Shown here: piece by piece, positions 26,397 to 33,110 of the stretch
Layout: each line of letters opens with the position of its first letter
Position numbering within the stretch: the first letter of the stretch is position 1
From: an uncultured Bacilli bacterium
Lineage (GTDB): Bacteria; Bacillota_I; Bacilli_A; RF39; UBA660
Assembly (NCBI GenBank): GCA_947629475.1
Contig: CANRDV010000006.1
Location: 1-39,788 of the forward strand
Length of the DNA: 39,788 nucleotides
Direction: 5' to 3'
Made by a program: the position numbers and the translations under genes
Notes under the pieces: generated by a model
Told to the model about the DNA's origin: nothing
Database searches by the model: none
Seen by the model: the letters and a program-made list of their open reading frames with translations, nothing else

Positions 26397-27323
26397 CTAC
26401 CTCCTTTTAGAGTCACTTTCATCTCTATTAACTCTTGATACAAATTTATAATCACAAGCTTTTAATTCAGGAGTATCTGGAGGGATAATTGTAAATTGAA
26501 GTAACATTCTAAATATTTGTAATTCACGTCTCCAATCAACTTTTTCATCATCTGGATTAAAATCACCTGTTTTATATTTTAAATCAACAGCTCGATAAGC
26601 ATTATATAAATCTCTAGTTGAACCTTCTTTTATTTGGTGCTCCATAGGATAATGAAATTGAATTTCAAAAACATCATCAAGGTTTGGAAGCATTATTTTA
26701 GCATTTATTCCTTGACATCTTAAAGTTGGCCATTTGGCTTTATTCTCAGGACGCCAAAAAGTATCATGGTCAATCCAATGATTTTTAGCATCAATTGGTC
26801 CAAATCCCATATCTTCTAGTTTATGTAAATATTCATCAACCTTTTCTAAATATATTTCAGGAGGAATTATAATCGTATATCTAAGTCCATCTCTAATATT
26901 GGCTCCAGCTTTATCATAATCTCCATCATAATCTAATGTTGCATCAGCAATTATTTTTCTTTTTAAACTATTAATACTTTTAACTGTATGATTATCTCCT
27001 TTATGAATAATAGTTCCTGCTTCAAATTTATAATCTAATAGTTCAACTCCAGGGTCTAATAGTTTTAACAAACAAGCAGTTATATGAGGAGCAAAACTTA
27101 AAGCTCTTTCATGGATTCTATTAGCCCATTTTGTAACTATTTTTTTATCTTCTTCTGATAATTCATCAAAGCCACTTGATTCTTCTTTAAAATCAGGAGA
27201 ATAAACATATTCATCAATAAATCTTCTAATTCTTGCATGTCTTTCTGGAGAAAATTTAAGTTCTTCAGGTATATTATCTAAAATAAGTGATGGTCTAACA
27301 ACATTTGATAAATTTTCATTCAT
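26397..27323 (-). CDS. RelA/SpoT-like nucleotidyltransferase-fold protein
   Basis: I prefer the ATG at 27323 (GGTGTGAG upstream) over that at 27347. The ~308-residue product has a helical N-terminus (to ~120) and then a domain with a RelA/SpoT-like pattern. It shows TVKSINSLKRKI (basic, ATP-binding-like), IRDGLRYTIIIP (D-x2-R-Y), a GINAKIMLP strand, and FEIQFHYPMEHQIKE followed by LYNAYR, similar to the ExQ strand of (p)ppGpp synthetases. Many such stand-alone proteins are alarmone synthetases or nucleotide-modifying toxins. The assignment is from motif order only. It is paired with the tandem-repeat gene 1 nt downstream, which might be its partner or inhibitor. Confidence 0.55.
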   Translation of the reverse strand: MNENLSNVVRPSLILDNIPEELKFSPERHARIRRFIDEYVYSPDFKEESSGFDELSEEDKKIVTKWANRIHERALSFAPHITACLLKLLDPGVELLDYKFEAGTIIHKGDNHTVKSINSLKRKIIADATLDYDGDYDKAGANIRDGLRYTIIIPPEIYLEKVDEYLHKLEDMGFGPIDAKNHWIDHDTFWRPENKAKWPTLRCQGINAKIMLPNLDDVFEIQFHYPMEHQIKEGSTRDLYNAYRAVDLKYKTGDFNPDDEKVDWRRELQIFRMLLQFTIIPPDTPELKACDYKFVSRVNRDESDSKRR

Positions 27324-27395
27324 AATCTCACACCATTTCCTTGACATTTCGTGATTATATGATATATTATTTTTAGCAAAAAGTAAAGAGGTTTT

Positions 27396-27710
27396 ATGAA
27401 AGTAATATTAAAAAATAAAGAAATTGAATTAAAAATTGCTAATAATTTCTTTAAAAGATTAAAAGGTTTTATGTTTAATAATAATATAACTTATTGTCTA
27501 AGATTTAAAACTAATAGTATTCATACATTTTTTATGAAGCAAAATATTGATTTAGTAATGACTGATAAAAATAATAAAGTTTTATATTTAATAAAAGATT
27601 TACCTAAGAATAAAATAGTTATTCACAAAAATGTGTATTATTCTTATGAATTTCCAAGTGGTTTTATCGATAATTTAAAGATAGATGATATTTTAATAGT
27701 AAAAGATTGA
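27396..27710 (+). CDS. DUF192 family protein
   Basis: A 104-residue protein covering the whole DUF192 fold. Blocks are FFKRLKGFMF at the start, a central HTFFMKQNIDLVMTDKNNKVL, and SYEFPSGFIDNLKIDDIL near the end. There is no signal peptide, unlike many family members. Function of the family is not established. AGAGG precedes the ATG. It is divergent from the RelA/SpoT-like gene. A 54-bp piece of this gene (27534-27587) is repeated at 28238-28291. Confidence 0.8.
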   Translation: MKVILKNKEIELKIANNFFKRLKGFMFNNNITYCLRFKTNSIHTFFMKQNIDLVMTDKNNKVLYLIKDLPKNKIVIHKNVYYSYEFPSGFIDNLKIDDILIVKD

Positions 27711-27784
27711 AGTATTTAAACCTCAACCTATTTTTCTATTATTGCAATTAATATATTTTTTTGTAATTATTTATATATTTTTTC

Positions 27785-27813
27785 TTGACACATCTATCTT
27801 ATTCATATATAAT
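27785..27813 (+). promoter_or_regulatory. Consensus promoter of small-peptide gene, copy 1
   Basis: Perfect TTGACA (27785-27790), 17-nt spacer, perfect TATAAT (27808-27813). The leader to the ATG would be about 105 nt long. Confidence 0.9.
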
Positions 27814-27925
27814 TAAATCATGGGTATACTTAATTCGTTAGGTGCTAATCCTTTATAATATAGAATAGACAAAAATCAACTTAGGACTTCATCCCAAAAA
27901 TCTATTATGAAGGAGGTGGTGTATT

Positions 27926-28006
27926 ATGACGTTAAGAGAATTTTTCCTTCATGTTGTAATACTACTACTAGTAGTTTTACTTTACATCATGTACTTACAC
28001 CAGTAG
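27926..28006 (+). CDS. 26-residue hydrophobic peptide, candidate type I toxin (copy 1)
   Basis: A 26-residue peptide starting MTLREFFLHVV and continuing as a single hydrophobic helix to YIMYLHQ. AAGGAGGTGG lies 7 nt before the ATG, an unusually complete Shine-Dalgarno. ATGAAGGA (27907-27914), which includes the start of that site, can pair perfectly with TCCTTCAT inside the gene (27945-27952), so the ribosome site can be hidden. Size, one membrane helix, consensus promoter, hidden ribosome site and an opposing promoter are the marks of type I toxins. The sequence itself matches no toxin family I know. Copy 2 differs by one residue. Confidence 0.7.
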   Translation: MTLREFFLHVVILLLVVLLYIMYLHQ

Positions 28007-28007
28007 G

Positions 28008-28133
28008 AAAAAAAACTTTAGCACACTAACGTTTGTCTATCGTTAGTGTGCTAACACAAAAGTTTTTTGGATTAGTACCTAACCTAGCAAAATTAGGTAT
28101 ATCCTTTTTTATTTTATGAAGTTTCCTTCATCT
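28008..28133 (-). ncRNA. Predicted antisense RNA, copy 1
   Basis: Promoter on the minus strand: -35 TTGCAT (28163-28168), 17-nt spacer, -10 TATTAT (28140-28145) preceded by TGA. The RNA would start near 28133, contain a GNRA-type hairpin ATGAAG-GAAA-CTTCAT, and end in the shared hairpin, giving ~125 nt. It overlaps the 3' end of the peptide mRNA and its CTTCATAA can also pair with TTATGAAG at the mRNA ribosome site. Predicted only. Confidence 0.5.
28012..28068 (+). terminator. Bidirectional terminator hairpin, copy 1
   Basis: A perfect 12-bp stem AGCACACTAACG (28020-28031)/CGTTAGTGTGCT (28041-28052) with a 9-nt loop. Outer AAAACTTT/AAAGTTTT can extend it. T's follow on the plus strand and eight U's on the minus strand, so it can end transcripts from both sides. 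Confidence 0.85.
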
Positions 28134-28191
28134 GTATACATAATATCATATTTTTATTGATAATGCAACCTTATTTAAGAAATTTTTAATT

Positions 28192-28291
28192 ATTTTTTTA
28201 TTAATAAATTTTACAAACTTTTCATAAGTTGCCTCTTATGAAACAAAATATTGATTTAGTAATGACTGATAAGAATAATAAAGTTTTATAT
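28192..28291 (+). repeat. Degraded fragments of dnaJ tail and of the DUF192 gene
   Basis: About 45 bp up to 28237 resemble the last codons of dnaJ (31990-32036), including the block TTTTCATAAGTTGC. They are followed by 54 bp (28238-28291) that differ from 27534-27587 of the DUF192 gene at only two positions. Neither is a gene now. The rest of 28292-28325 is AT-rich with nothing recognisable. Confidence 0.75.
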
Positions 28292-28333
28292 ATAAGAACA
28301 AAAATAATTTTTTAATAAATTCAAAAATCACTC

Positions 28334-28442
28334 GAAAGCCTCGTGGCTTTCTTTTTCTACTTCATAGGATACTTTGTATCCTCCATAGACCAGAATCCGA
28401 TGGTCGCCACCGTTTTATTTTTTTAGTAATTTGTAATTTATT
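28334..28442 (-). ncRNA. Structured right end, probable omega RNA scaffold of TnpB
   Basis: Just after the tnpB stop the minus strand carries three hairpins: GACCA/TGGTC (28388-28405), AGGATAC-N3-GTATCCT (28366-28382), and GAAAGCC-N4-GGCTTTC (28334-28351). In the IS200/IS605 family the 3' end of tnpB and the following right end give the guide (omega/reRNA), whose guide part would lie just past the element near 28330. The RNA itself is inferred. Confidence 0.5.
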
Positions 28443-29639
28443 CTAAATTAAATTTAATTCTTTATTCAATCTTTCTAAATATAATTTCATTTCTTTATCA
28501 AAATCTTTAAAATACAATTCCATTCCTTTATCTAATATATTAATACTTGCATTTATATCTCTATCATTCAAACTATGACATTTAGGACATTCCCACTTTC
28601 TCACATTTAAGTCTTTTACCTTTCCATTCTTTTTACCACAACTAGAACATATCTGACTACTTGCATAGTAAGTATCTACTTGATATACTTTCTTTCCAAG
28701 TCTTGAAGCTTTATATTTAAATTTATTTATTATGTCACTAAAGTTTGAATTAGATATTTTTCTTGCTAAGCTAGACGCTCCATTTTCTATCATTTCTTTT
28801 GTCTTTAAATCTTCTAGGAAAACAACATCATTTTCTTTTAATATTTTATTTATCATTAAATGATTATAGAATTTCTTTGCATTTCTGATTTTTTCATATA
28901 GTCTTTGGATTTTAGTTATTATTTTTTGCCTATTTTTACTTCCTTTTTCACTTCTTGCAAGCCATCTGTTTAATCCTTTTAATTTATGTTCATATTTTGC
29001 TAGTTGTTTTTGGATATTATCTATTTTTTCTCCATTACTTGTTGTCATTAATGTCTTTACTCCTAAGTCTATTCCTACCATGTTTACTGATGGTATAAAA
29101 TGAGGTATTTCGATAAATTCAGAAACTAAAACTTTAGCATAATATTTTCCGGCTTCTCTTTCTACTGTTACATTTATTATTCTTTTATTAAAACTTTCTA
29201 GATTACGACATCCTCTTATTTTTATTTCTGATAATTTAGGTAGTTTTATTGTTTTATTAACTAAATCTACTTTTATATTTTGATATTCTTTATCTTTATA
29301 GGCTCCTCTTATACAAGAAGTTCTATAACTTGCTATAGATGAATATTTTTTAAATTTAGGTTTACTTCCTAATTTATTAAAAAATCCAATATAAGCATTT
29401 TCTAAATTATCAATTGCACATCTTGGTATTATTGAATCTACTTCCTTAAGCCAAGGATTATTGGCTACAAGAACTGGAATATTTTTCTTCATTTCTTTAA
29501 AAGTTAAACTATTATTTTTTTATTTTAATTCTAAATAGTAATTATAAATAAATCTTGTTGTACCAAGAAATGAATTTAATTTTGCTTTTTGTTCATTAGT
29601 TGGATATAATCTAAAAGTATAAACATTATAAGTTTCCAT
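28443..29639 (-). pseudogene. tnpB: tnpB, RNA-guided nuclease of IS200/IS605, broken by one in-frame stop
   Basis: A TnpB reading frame of 399 codons including its stop. It starts at 29639 (METYNVYTFRLYPTNEQKAK, with GGTGAT upstream) and is interrupted by a single TAA at 29520-29522, 40 codons in, in an A-rich run. Downstream the frame is intact: RuvC parts GIDLGVKTL, FLEDLKT and DRDINASINIL give the Asp/Glu/Asp triad, and the zinc ribbon has CSSCG and CPKCH. Translation could restart at the ATG at 29492, giving 349 residues without the N-terminal wedge part. The change is a simple sense-to-stop substitution, so the gene is either recently dead or misread here. Confidence 0.85.
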
Positions 29640-29668
29640 TTATCATCACCTAACTTTCTTAGCTCATT

Positions 29669-29697
29669 ATTATACATCTTATTTTTTCATTTGGCAA
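29669..29697 (-). promoter_or_regulatory. Promoter of tnpB
   Basis: TTGCCA (29692-29697), 17-nt spacer, TATAAT (29669-29674). Confidence 0.65.
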
Positions 29698-29823
29698 GAC
29701 TTTTTTGCACTTTTTGACATTTTATATGGACTTTCCTATTATACAAGAAAAATGAAAAATAAATTTTTCATTACCTGATAAAGGTTATAGAAAATTTCAA
29801 AGTTATATGATAAAATATTAAGT

Positions 29824-31116
29824 ATGAAAAAAGAAAATGAAATAATAAAAACTCATATAATTGGAATACCTTGTATAACAAAAGACCAATTAGTTGAATA
29901 TTATAATTCTCATAGTTTTAAAGGACAAATGTTTGATGAACATGGTAATTTTAATCGTGGCTATAATAATTATAAGAAAACTGGTACTATTGCCAAAGTT
30001 TTTGAATATCATTGGGATGACTATTATATTTTAAATAAAGAAAAGGTTGATAAATATAGACCAAACGCCAATCATGAAATTAAAAAAGTCATTGACTGCT
30101 ACAATCAAAATCTTGGTGGCTCCATTTATACATGCCCTAAATGTAATGAATTTGTTTTTATCAGTCATACTTGTAAATCTCGCTTATGTTCTTCATGTGG
30201 TTATAAGTATAAATTAAATCGTGTTGAAAGTGTTGTGCAAAAAGTAGATAAATGCACTCATAGACAAGTAGTCTTTACTATTCCTAGAGAACTATGGCCT
30301 TATTTCTTTTATCCTTATGAAGACATGATTAATATTTTATTTGAAGCTGTTAATCTTACTATTAACTCTATGTTAAATGATACTTTCAAAAAAGGTAAAT
30401 CAAAGAAAAAGAAAAAATATTCTAAAAAAATAATTTATACTCCTGGCTTTGTTGCTTTTCTTCATACTTTTGGCAGAGATTTAAAATGGAATCCTCATAT
30501 TCATGTTTTACTTGCGGAAATAGAACTTGGTAGCAATAATTCATGTAAAAAATTAAATTATTTAAATTATGATGCCCTTTCTAAGCGTTTTCAATATTTT
30601 CTCTTAAATTTAATGCATGAAAAATTAGGTAATAGATTTCCTAATTACTTAAAAAGTAAATTCTTTGATAAGTATAAAAAAGGTTTCTATGTTTATGCTG
30701 AACCTAAAAAATTTAAAAATATTAAAAATGGTATTGAATATGTTGCTAGATATTGTGGTAGAGTTCCTATTAGTGAAAATAGAATTATTAGTTATGATGG
30801 AAATAATGTTACTTTCTGTTATAATGACCATAAAGACGATTCTTATCACGAAGTTACTATTACTGCCTTTAAATTTATTGAACTTATTTTAAGACATTTA
30901 ATTCCTTCTAATTTCAAAACTATCAGATATTTCGGATTTTATGCTCATAATCACCCTTTTCATGATAAAATAGTTAAGTTGATTAGTGATGAAAAGAAAA
31001 AAATTAGAAAAGAATTATTAACTCATAAATTATCTGTACTAGCTTTTTTTAATAGAGATCCTTATTCTTGTCCATTCTGTGGAGCTTTACTTAACTTTTC
31101 TTTTGTCGTCACTTGA
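29824..31116 (+). CDS. IS91-like Y2 (HUH) transposase
   Basis: A 430-residue rolling-circle transposase. An N-terminal zinc-binding domain has CPKC, then HTCKSRLCSSCG (about residues 97-126). The HUH motif is NPHIHVLL (near residue 223). The catalytic tyrosine pair is YVARY (YxxxY), followed by CGRVPIS and YDGNNVTFCYNDHK, as is standard in IS91/IS801 transposases. The end FFNRDPYSCPFCGALL adds another CxxC. No Shine-Dalgarno is seen before the ATG, so it may be leaderless or poorly translated. The stop overlaps the leader of the next gene. It looks intact. Confidence 0.9.
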   Translation: MKKENEIIKTHIIGIPCITKDQLVEYYNSHSFKGQMFDEHGNFNRGYNNYKKTGTIAKVFEYHWDDYYILNKEKVDKYRPNANHEIKKVIDCYNQNLGGSIYTCPKCNEFVFISHTCKSRLCSSCGYKYKLNRVESVVQKVDKCTHRQVVFTIPRELWPYFFYPYEDMINILFEAVNLTINSMLNDTFKKGKSKKKKKYSKKIIYTPGFVAFLHTFGRDLKWNPHIHVLLAEIELGSNNSCKKLNYLNYDALSKRFQYFLLNLMHEKLGNRFPNYLKSKFFDKYKKGFYVYAEPKKFKNIKNGIEYVARYCGRVPISENRIISYDGNNVTFCYNDHKDDSYHEVTITAFKFIELILRHLIPSNFKTIRYFGFYAHNHPFHDKIVKLISDEKKKIRKELLTHKLSVLAFFNRDPYSCPFCGALLNFSFVVT

Positions 31117-31130
31117 CGGAGGTGTTATTT

Positions 31131-31394
31131 ATGGATATCGAAAAATTTGACTTTGATAGTTTTCCTATGAAATTAAGTGGAAAAACAGTTATTTACATCT
31201 GTCCAAAATGTAAGCACAGATTTGAAGCACCTATTGAAGCTGTTTTAGAATTTGAGCAAGAAGATGAATGGAATGGTCTTCCTATTTCCACTCCACCCTA
31301 TGCTACTTGTTCTAAATGCCATAATTCCAAATGTGTGCCTATAGACTATAAATCAAAAAGAGGGTACCATCATTTTTATAAGGAAGAAAATTAA
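31131..31394 (+). CDS. Small zinc-ribbon protein linked to the IS91-like transposase
   Basis: The start is the ATG at 31131, with GGAGGTG at 31118-31124, just past the TGA of the transposase gene; a TTG at 31113 is not needed. The 87-residue product has CPKC near residue 24 and CSKCHNSKC near residue 60, a likely zinc ribbon with an acidic linker. The 14-nt gap to the transposase suggests one transcript, with this protein as an accessory or control factor. It has a far better ribosome site than the transposase itself. Confidence 0.65.
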   Translation: MDIEKFDFDSFPMKLSGKTVIYICPKCKHRFEAPIEAVLEFEQEDEWNGLPISTPPYATCSKCHNSKCVPIDYKSKRGYHHFYKEEN

Positions 31395-31422
31395 TTAACA
31401 TCAAATATGTATCAAAATAGCA

Positions 31423-31445
31423 AGATTTAAAATCTTGATTTTTGT
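31423..31445 (+). terminator. Terminator/nested hairpin at the right end of the IS91-like element
   Basis: CAAGATTT-A-AAATCTTG followed by ATTTTTG. An outer pair, GTATCAAA with TTTGATAC, encloses it, giving a nested structure that could also be the element's end hairpin. Confidence 0.6.
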
Positions 31446-31585
31446 GTTGTATTTGATACTATCTATTTTTTCATTTTTTCTACGGACTTTCCTATTATAT
31501 AAAAAATTGAAGTATTTAAACTCCAATCTATTTTTTCTATTATTGCAATTAATATATTTTTTTGTGAATTTTTATGTAAATTTTC

Positions 31586-31614
31586 TTGACACATCTATCT
31601 TATTCATATATAAT
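31586..31614 (+). promoter_or_regulatory. Consensus promoter of small-peptide gene, copy 2
   Basis: Perfect TTGACA (31586-31591), 17-nt spacer, perfect TATAAT (31609-31614), identical to copy 1. Confidence 0.9.
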
Positions 31615-31726
31615 TAAATCATGGATATGCTTAATTCGTTAGGTGCTAATCCTTTATAATATAAAATAGACAAAAAACAACTTAGGACTACATCCCAAAA
31701 ATATATTATGAAGGAGGTGGTGTATT

Positions 31727-31807
31727 ATGACGTTAAGAGAATTTTTCCTTCATGTTGTAATACTACTACTAGTAGTTTTATTTTACATCATGTACTTACA
31801 CCAATAG
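31727..31807 (+). CDS. 26-residue hydrophobic peptide, candidate type I toxin (copy 2)
   Basis: Differs from copy 1 at two of 81 bases: one Leu-to-Phe change in the helix and one silent change. The same AAGGAGGTGG site and the same internal TCCTTCAT that can mask it are kept. The leader differs more than the gene (for example ACTACATCCC for ACTTCATCCC). This suggests that the reading frame, not just the DNA, has been kept. Confidence 0.7.
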   Translation: MTLREFFLHVVILLLVVLFYIMYLHQ

Positions 31808-31933
31808 AAAAAAAACTTTAGCACACTAACGTTTGTCTATCGTTAGTGTGCTAGCTCAAAGTTTTTTGGGATTAGTACCTAACCTAGCCAAATTAGGTAT
31901 ATCCTTTTTTATTTTATGAAGTTTCCTTCATCT
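31808..31933 (-). ncRNA. Predicted antisense RNA, copy 2
   Basis: Same layout as copy 1: TTGCAT (31963-31968), 17-nt spacer, and a weaker -10, TATTCT (31940-31945). The promoter lies just past the dnaJ stop, so dnaJ read-through would also run into this RNA. Predicted only. Confidence 0.4.
31820..31868 (+). terminator. Bidirectional terminator hairpin, copy 2
   Basis: The same perfect 12-bp stem as copy 1 (31820-31831 with 31841-31852), flanked by A-runs on the left and T's on the right. It would also end dnaJ transcripts arriving on the minus strand. Confidence 0.85.
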
Positions 31934-31989
31934 GTATACAGAATATCATATTTTTATTGATAATGCAACTATATTTAAGAAATTTTTAA

Positions 31990-33102
31990 TTATTTTTTGT
32001 TTACAAATTTTGTAAATTTTTCATAAGTTGCATCTTCTAAATCGGTTTCACTTAACTTTTCAAATAAATTCTTTTGTTCTCTTGATAATTTGCTTGGTAA
32101 TACTACTTCAAAGATAATATACATATCTCCTGTTCTTCCGGTACTTGCATTTTTTATACCTTTACCTTTAATTCTTTGCTTATCGTTAGTATTAGTTCCA
32201 GCTTTAATATTCAAAGTTACAACCGAATCAAGAGTTCTTATATCTTTCTTACATCCTAAAACGGCATCAGTTATGGTAATTGGAACATTTAAGTAAATAT
32301 CATCACCTTCTCTTTTAAAGAATTGATGGTCTTTTACTCTAAATTCTAAATACAAGTCACCACTTGGTCCACCATTACTACCAGCTTCACCTTTTCCACT
32401 TACCCGAAGACGCATTCCTGTATCAATTCCACTTGGGATTTTAACAGTAATAGTTTGATTTTTTCTAATGGTTCCACGACCATTACAAGTTGTACATCTT
32501 CTTTTGAAAGTTCGACCACTTCCGCCACAGGCATTACAAGTTGTTTTAGATAAGAAAGAGCCAAAAATCGTATGTTGTTCAGAAGTAATCGTTCCACTTC
32601 CATGGCATACTTCACAAGTTGCTTCATCGTGTCCGCCCTTGCCATCACAGTCAGGACAAGGAATACTTGTATCTACCTTAATATCTTTTTCTGAGCCAAA
32701 AGCTGCTTCTTCAAAGGTTAAATCCATATGGTATAAAACATCTTCACCTCGAACTTTTCCATTTTTCTTCCTACCGGAAAAACCGAATCCTCCACCAAAC
32801 ATATTACCTAAAATATCATCTAAATCAACATCAAAACCAGAGAAATCAAAGCCACCAAATCCTCCAGCTCCCCCGTTTCCATCAAACGCTGCATGACCAA
32901 ATTGGTCATATTGTTTTCTTTTAGCTGGGTCTGATAAAACAGCATACGCTTCTTGAGCCTCTTTAAATTTCTCTTCAGCATCTGGCTCTTTACTTATATC
33001 TGGGTGATACTTTTTAGCAAGTTTTCTAAAAGCACTTTTAATCTCATCATCCGTTGCACTTTTAGATACTCCTAAAACTTCATAATAATCTCTTTTATTC
33101 AT
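31990..33102 (-). CDS. dnaJ: Chaperone DnaJ
   Basis: A 370-residue type I J-protein that delivers clients to DnaK and stimulates its ATPase. The J domain starts [12 protein letters not shown] and has HPD (residues 33-35). A Gly/Phe-rich linker (about 75-110) is followed by four zinc-finger repeats, [24 protein letters not shown] and CTTCNGRG, then the two-part client-binding domain. It starts 8 nt after the pepF stop with GTAGG as ribosome site, so it is read as part of the heat-shock operon. Confidence 0.97.
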   Translation of the reverse strand: MNKRDYYEVLGVSKSATDDEIKSAFRKLAKKYHPDISKEPDAEEKFKEAQEAYAVLSDPAKRKQYDQFGHAAFDGNGGAGGFGGFDFSGFDVDLDDILGNMFGGGFGFSGRKKNGKVRGEDVLYHMDLTFEEAAFGSEKDIKVDTSIPCPDCDGKGGHDEATCEVCHGSGTITSEQHTIFGSFLSKTTCNACGGSGRTFKRRCTTCNGRGTIRKNQTITVKIPSGIDTGMRLRVSGKGEAGSNGGPSGDLYLEFRVKDHQFFKREGDDIYLNVPITITDAVLGCKKDIRTLDSVVTLNIKAGTNTNDKQRIKGKGIKNASTGRTGDMYIIFEVVLPSKLSREQKNLFEKLSETDLEDATYEKFTKFVNKK

Positions 33103-33110
33103 AACTATAC

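Larger units (their letters stand above)
27703..28235 (+). repeat. Direct repeat copy 1 carrying a small-peptide module
   Basis: A ~530-bp segment repeated at 31503-32035, roughly 90% identical by eye and almost gap-free (most landmarks are exactly 3800 or 3801 bp apart). It starts at the stop codon of the DUF192 gene with TTGAAGTATTTAAAC and ends in a degraded stretch homologous to the 3' end of dnaJ. Contents in order: consensus promoter, peptide gene, hairpin terminator, and antisense promoter. TTAGGTGCTAATCC in the leader and GGATTAGTACCTAA after the terminator are near-perfect inverted repeats that bracket the gene. Confidence 0.9.
28325..29700 (-). mobile_element. IS200/IS605-type element (tnpB only)
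   Basis: Holds a disrupted tnpB and a structured right end, with no tnpA in or near it. Its left edge is placed just upstream of the tnpB promoter and its right edge near the last hairpin; exact ends cannot be set without an intact copy. Such tnpB-only elements depend on a TnpA supplied elsewhere. Confidence 0.6.
29728..31499 (+). mobile_element. IS91-like element bounded by 16-bp direct repeats
   Basis: GGACTTTCCTATTATA occurs at 29728-29743 and 31484-31499 and nowhere else that I noticed. Between them lie the Y2 transposase, its zinc-ribbon partner, and a nested hairpin region (31408-31459) at the right. The second repeat stops 4 bp before the start of direct repeat copy 2. I take the pair as the element's edges; IS91-like elements normally do not make target duplications, so the repeats may be end sequences or targets. 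Confidence 0.55.
31503..32035 (+). repeat. Direct repeat copy 2 carrying a small-peptide module
   Basis: Second copy of the ~530-bp repeat. The right end runs into the intact 3' end of dnaJ (31990 on), which is why I take this copy as the older one. The 595-nt stretch between the IS91-like genes and dnaJ consists of the right end of that element and this repeat. The 14-nt bracketing inverted repeats are present here too. Confidence 0.9.

Noticed and set aside
28238-28291. A second small DUF192 gene
   Set aside because: Only 54 bp match, with no start context or continuing frame; it is a duplicated fragment.
30649-30892. Frames on both strands inside the IS91-like transposase gene
   Set aside because: Shadows of the real frame without start signals or recognisable motifs.
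32090-32896. Open frames opposite or overlapping dnaJ, and a similar one opposite dnaK (35003-35422)
   Set aside because: They are antisense or out-of-frame shadows of highly conserved chaperone genes.
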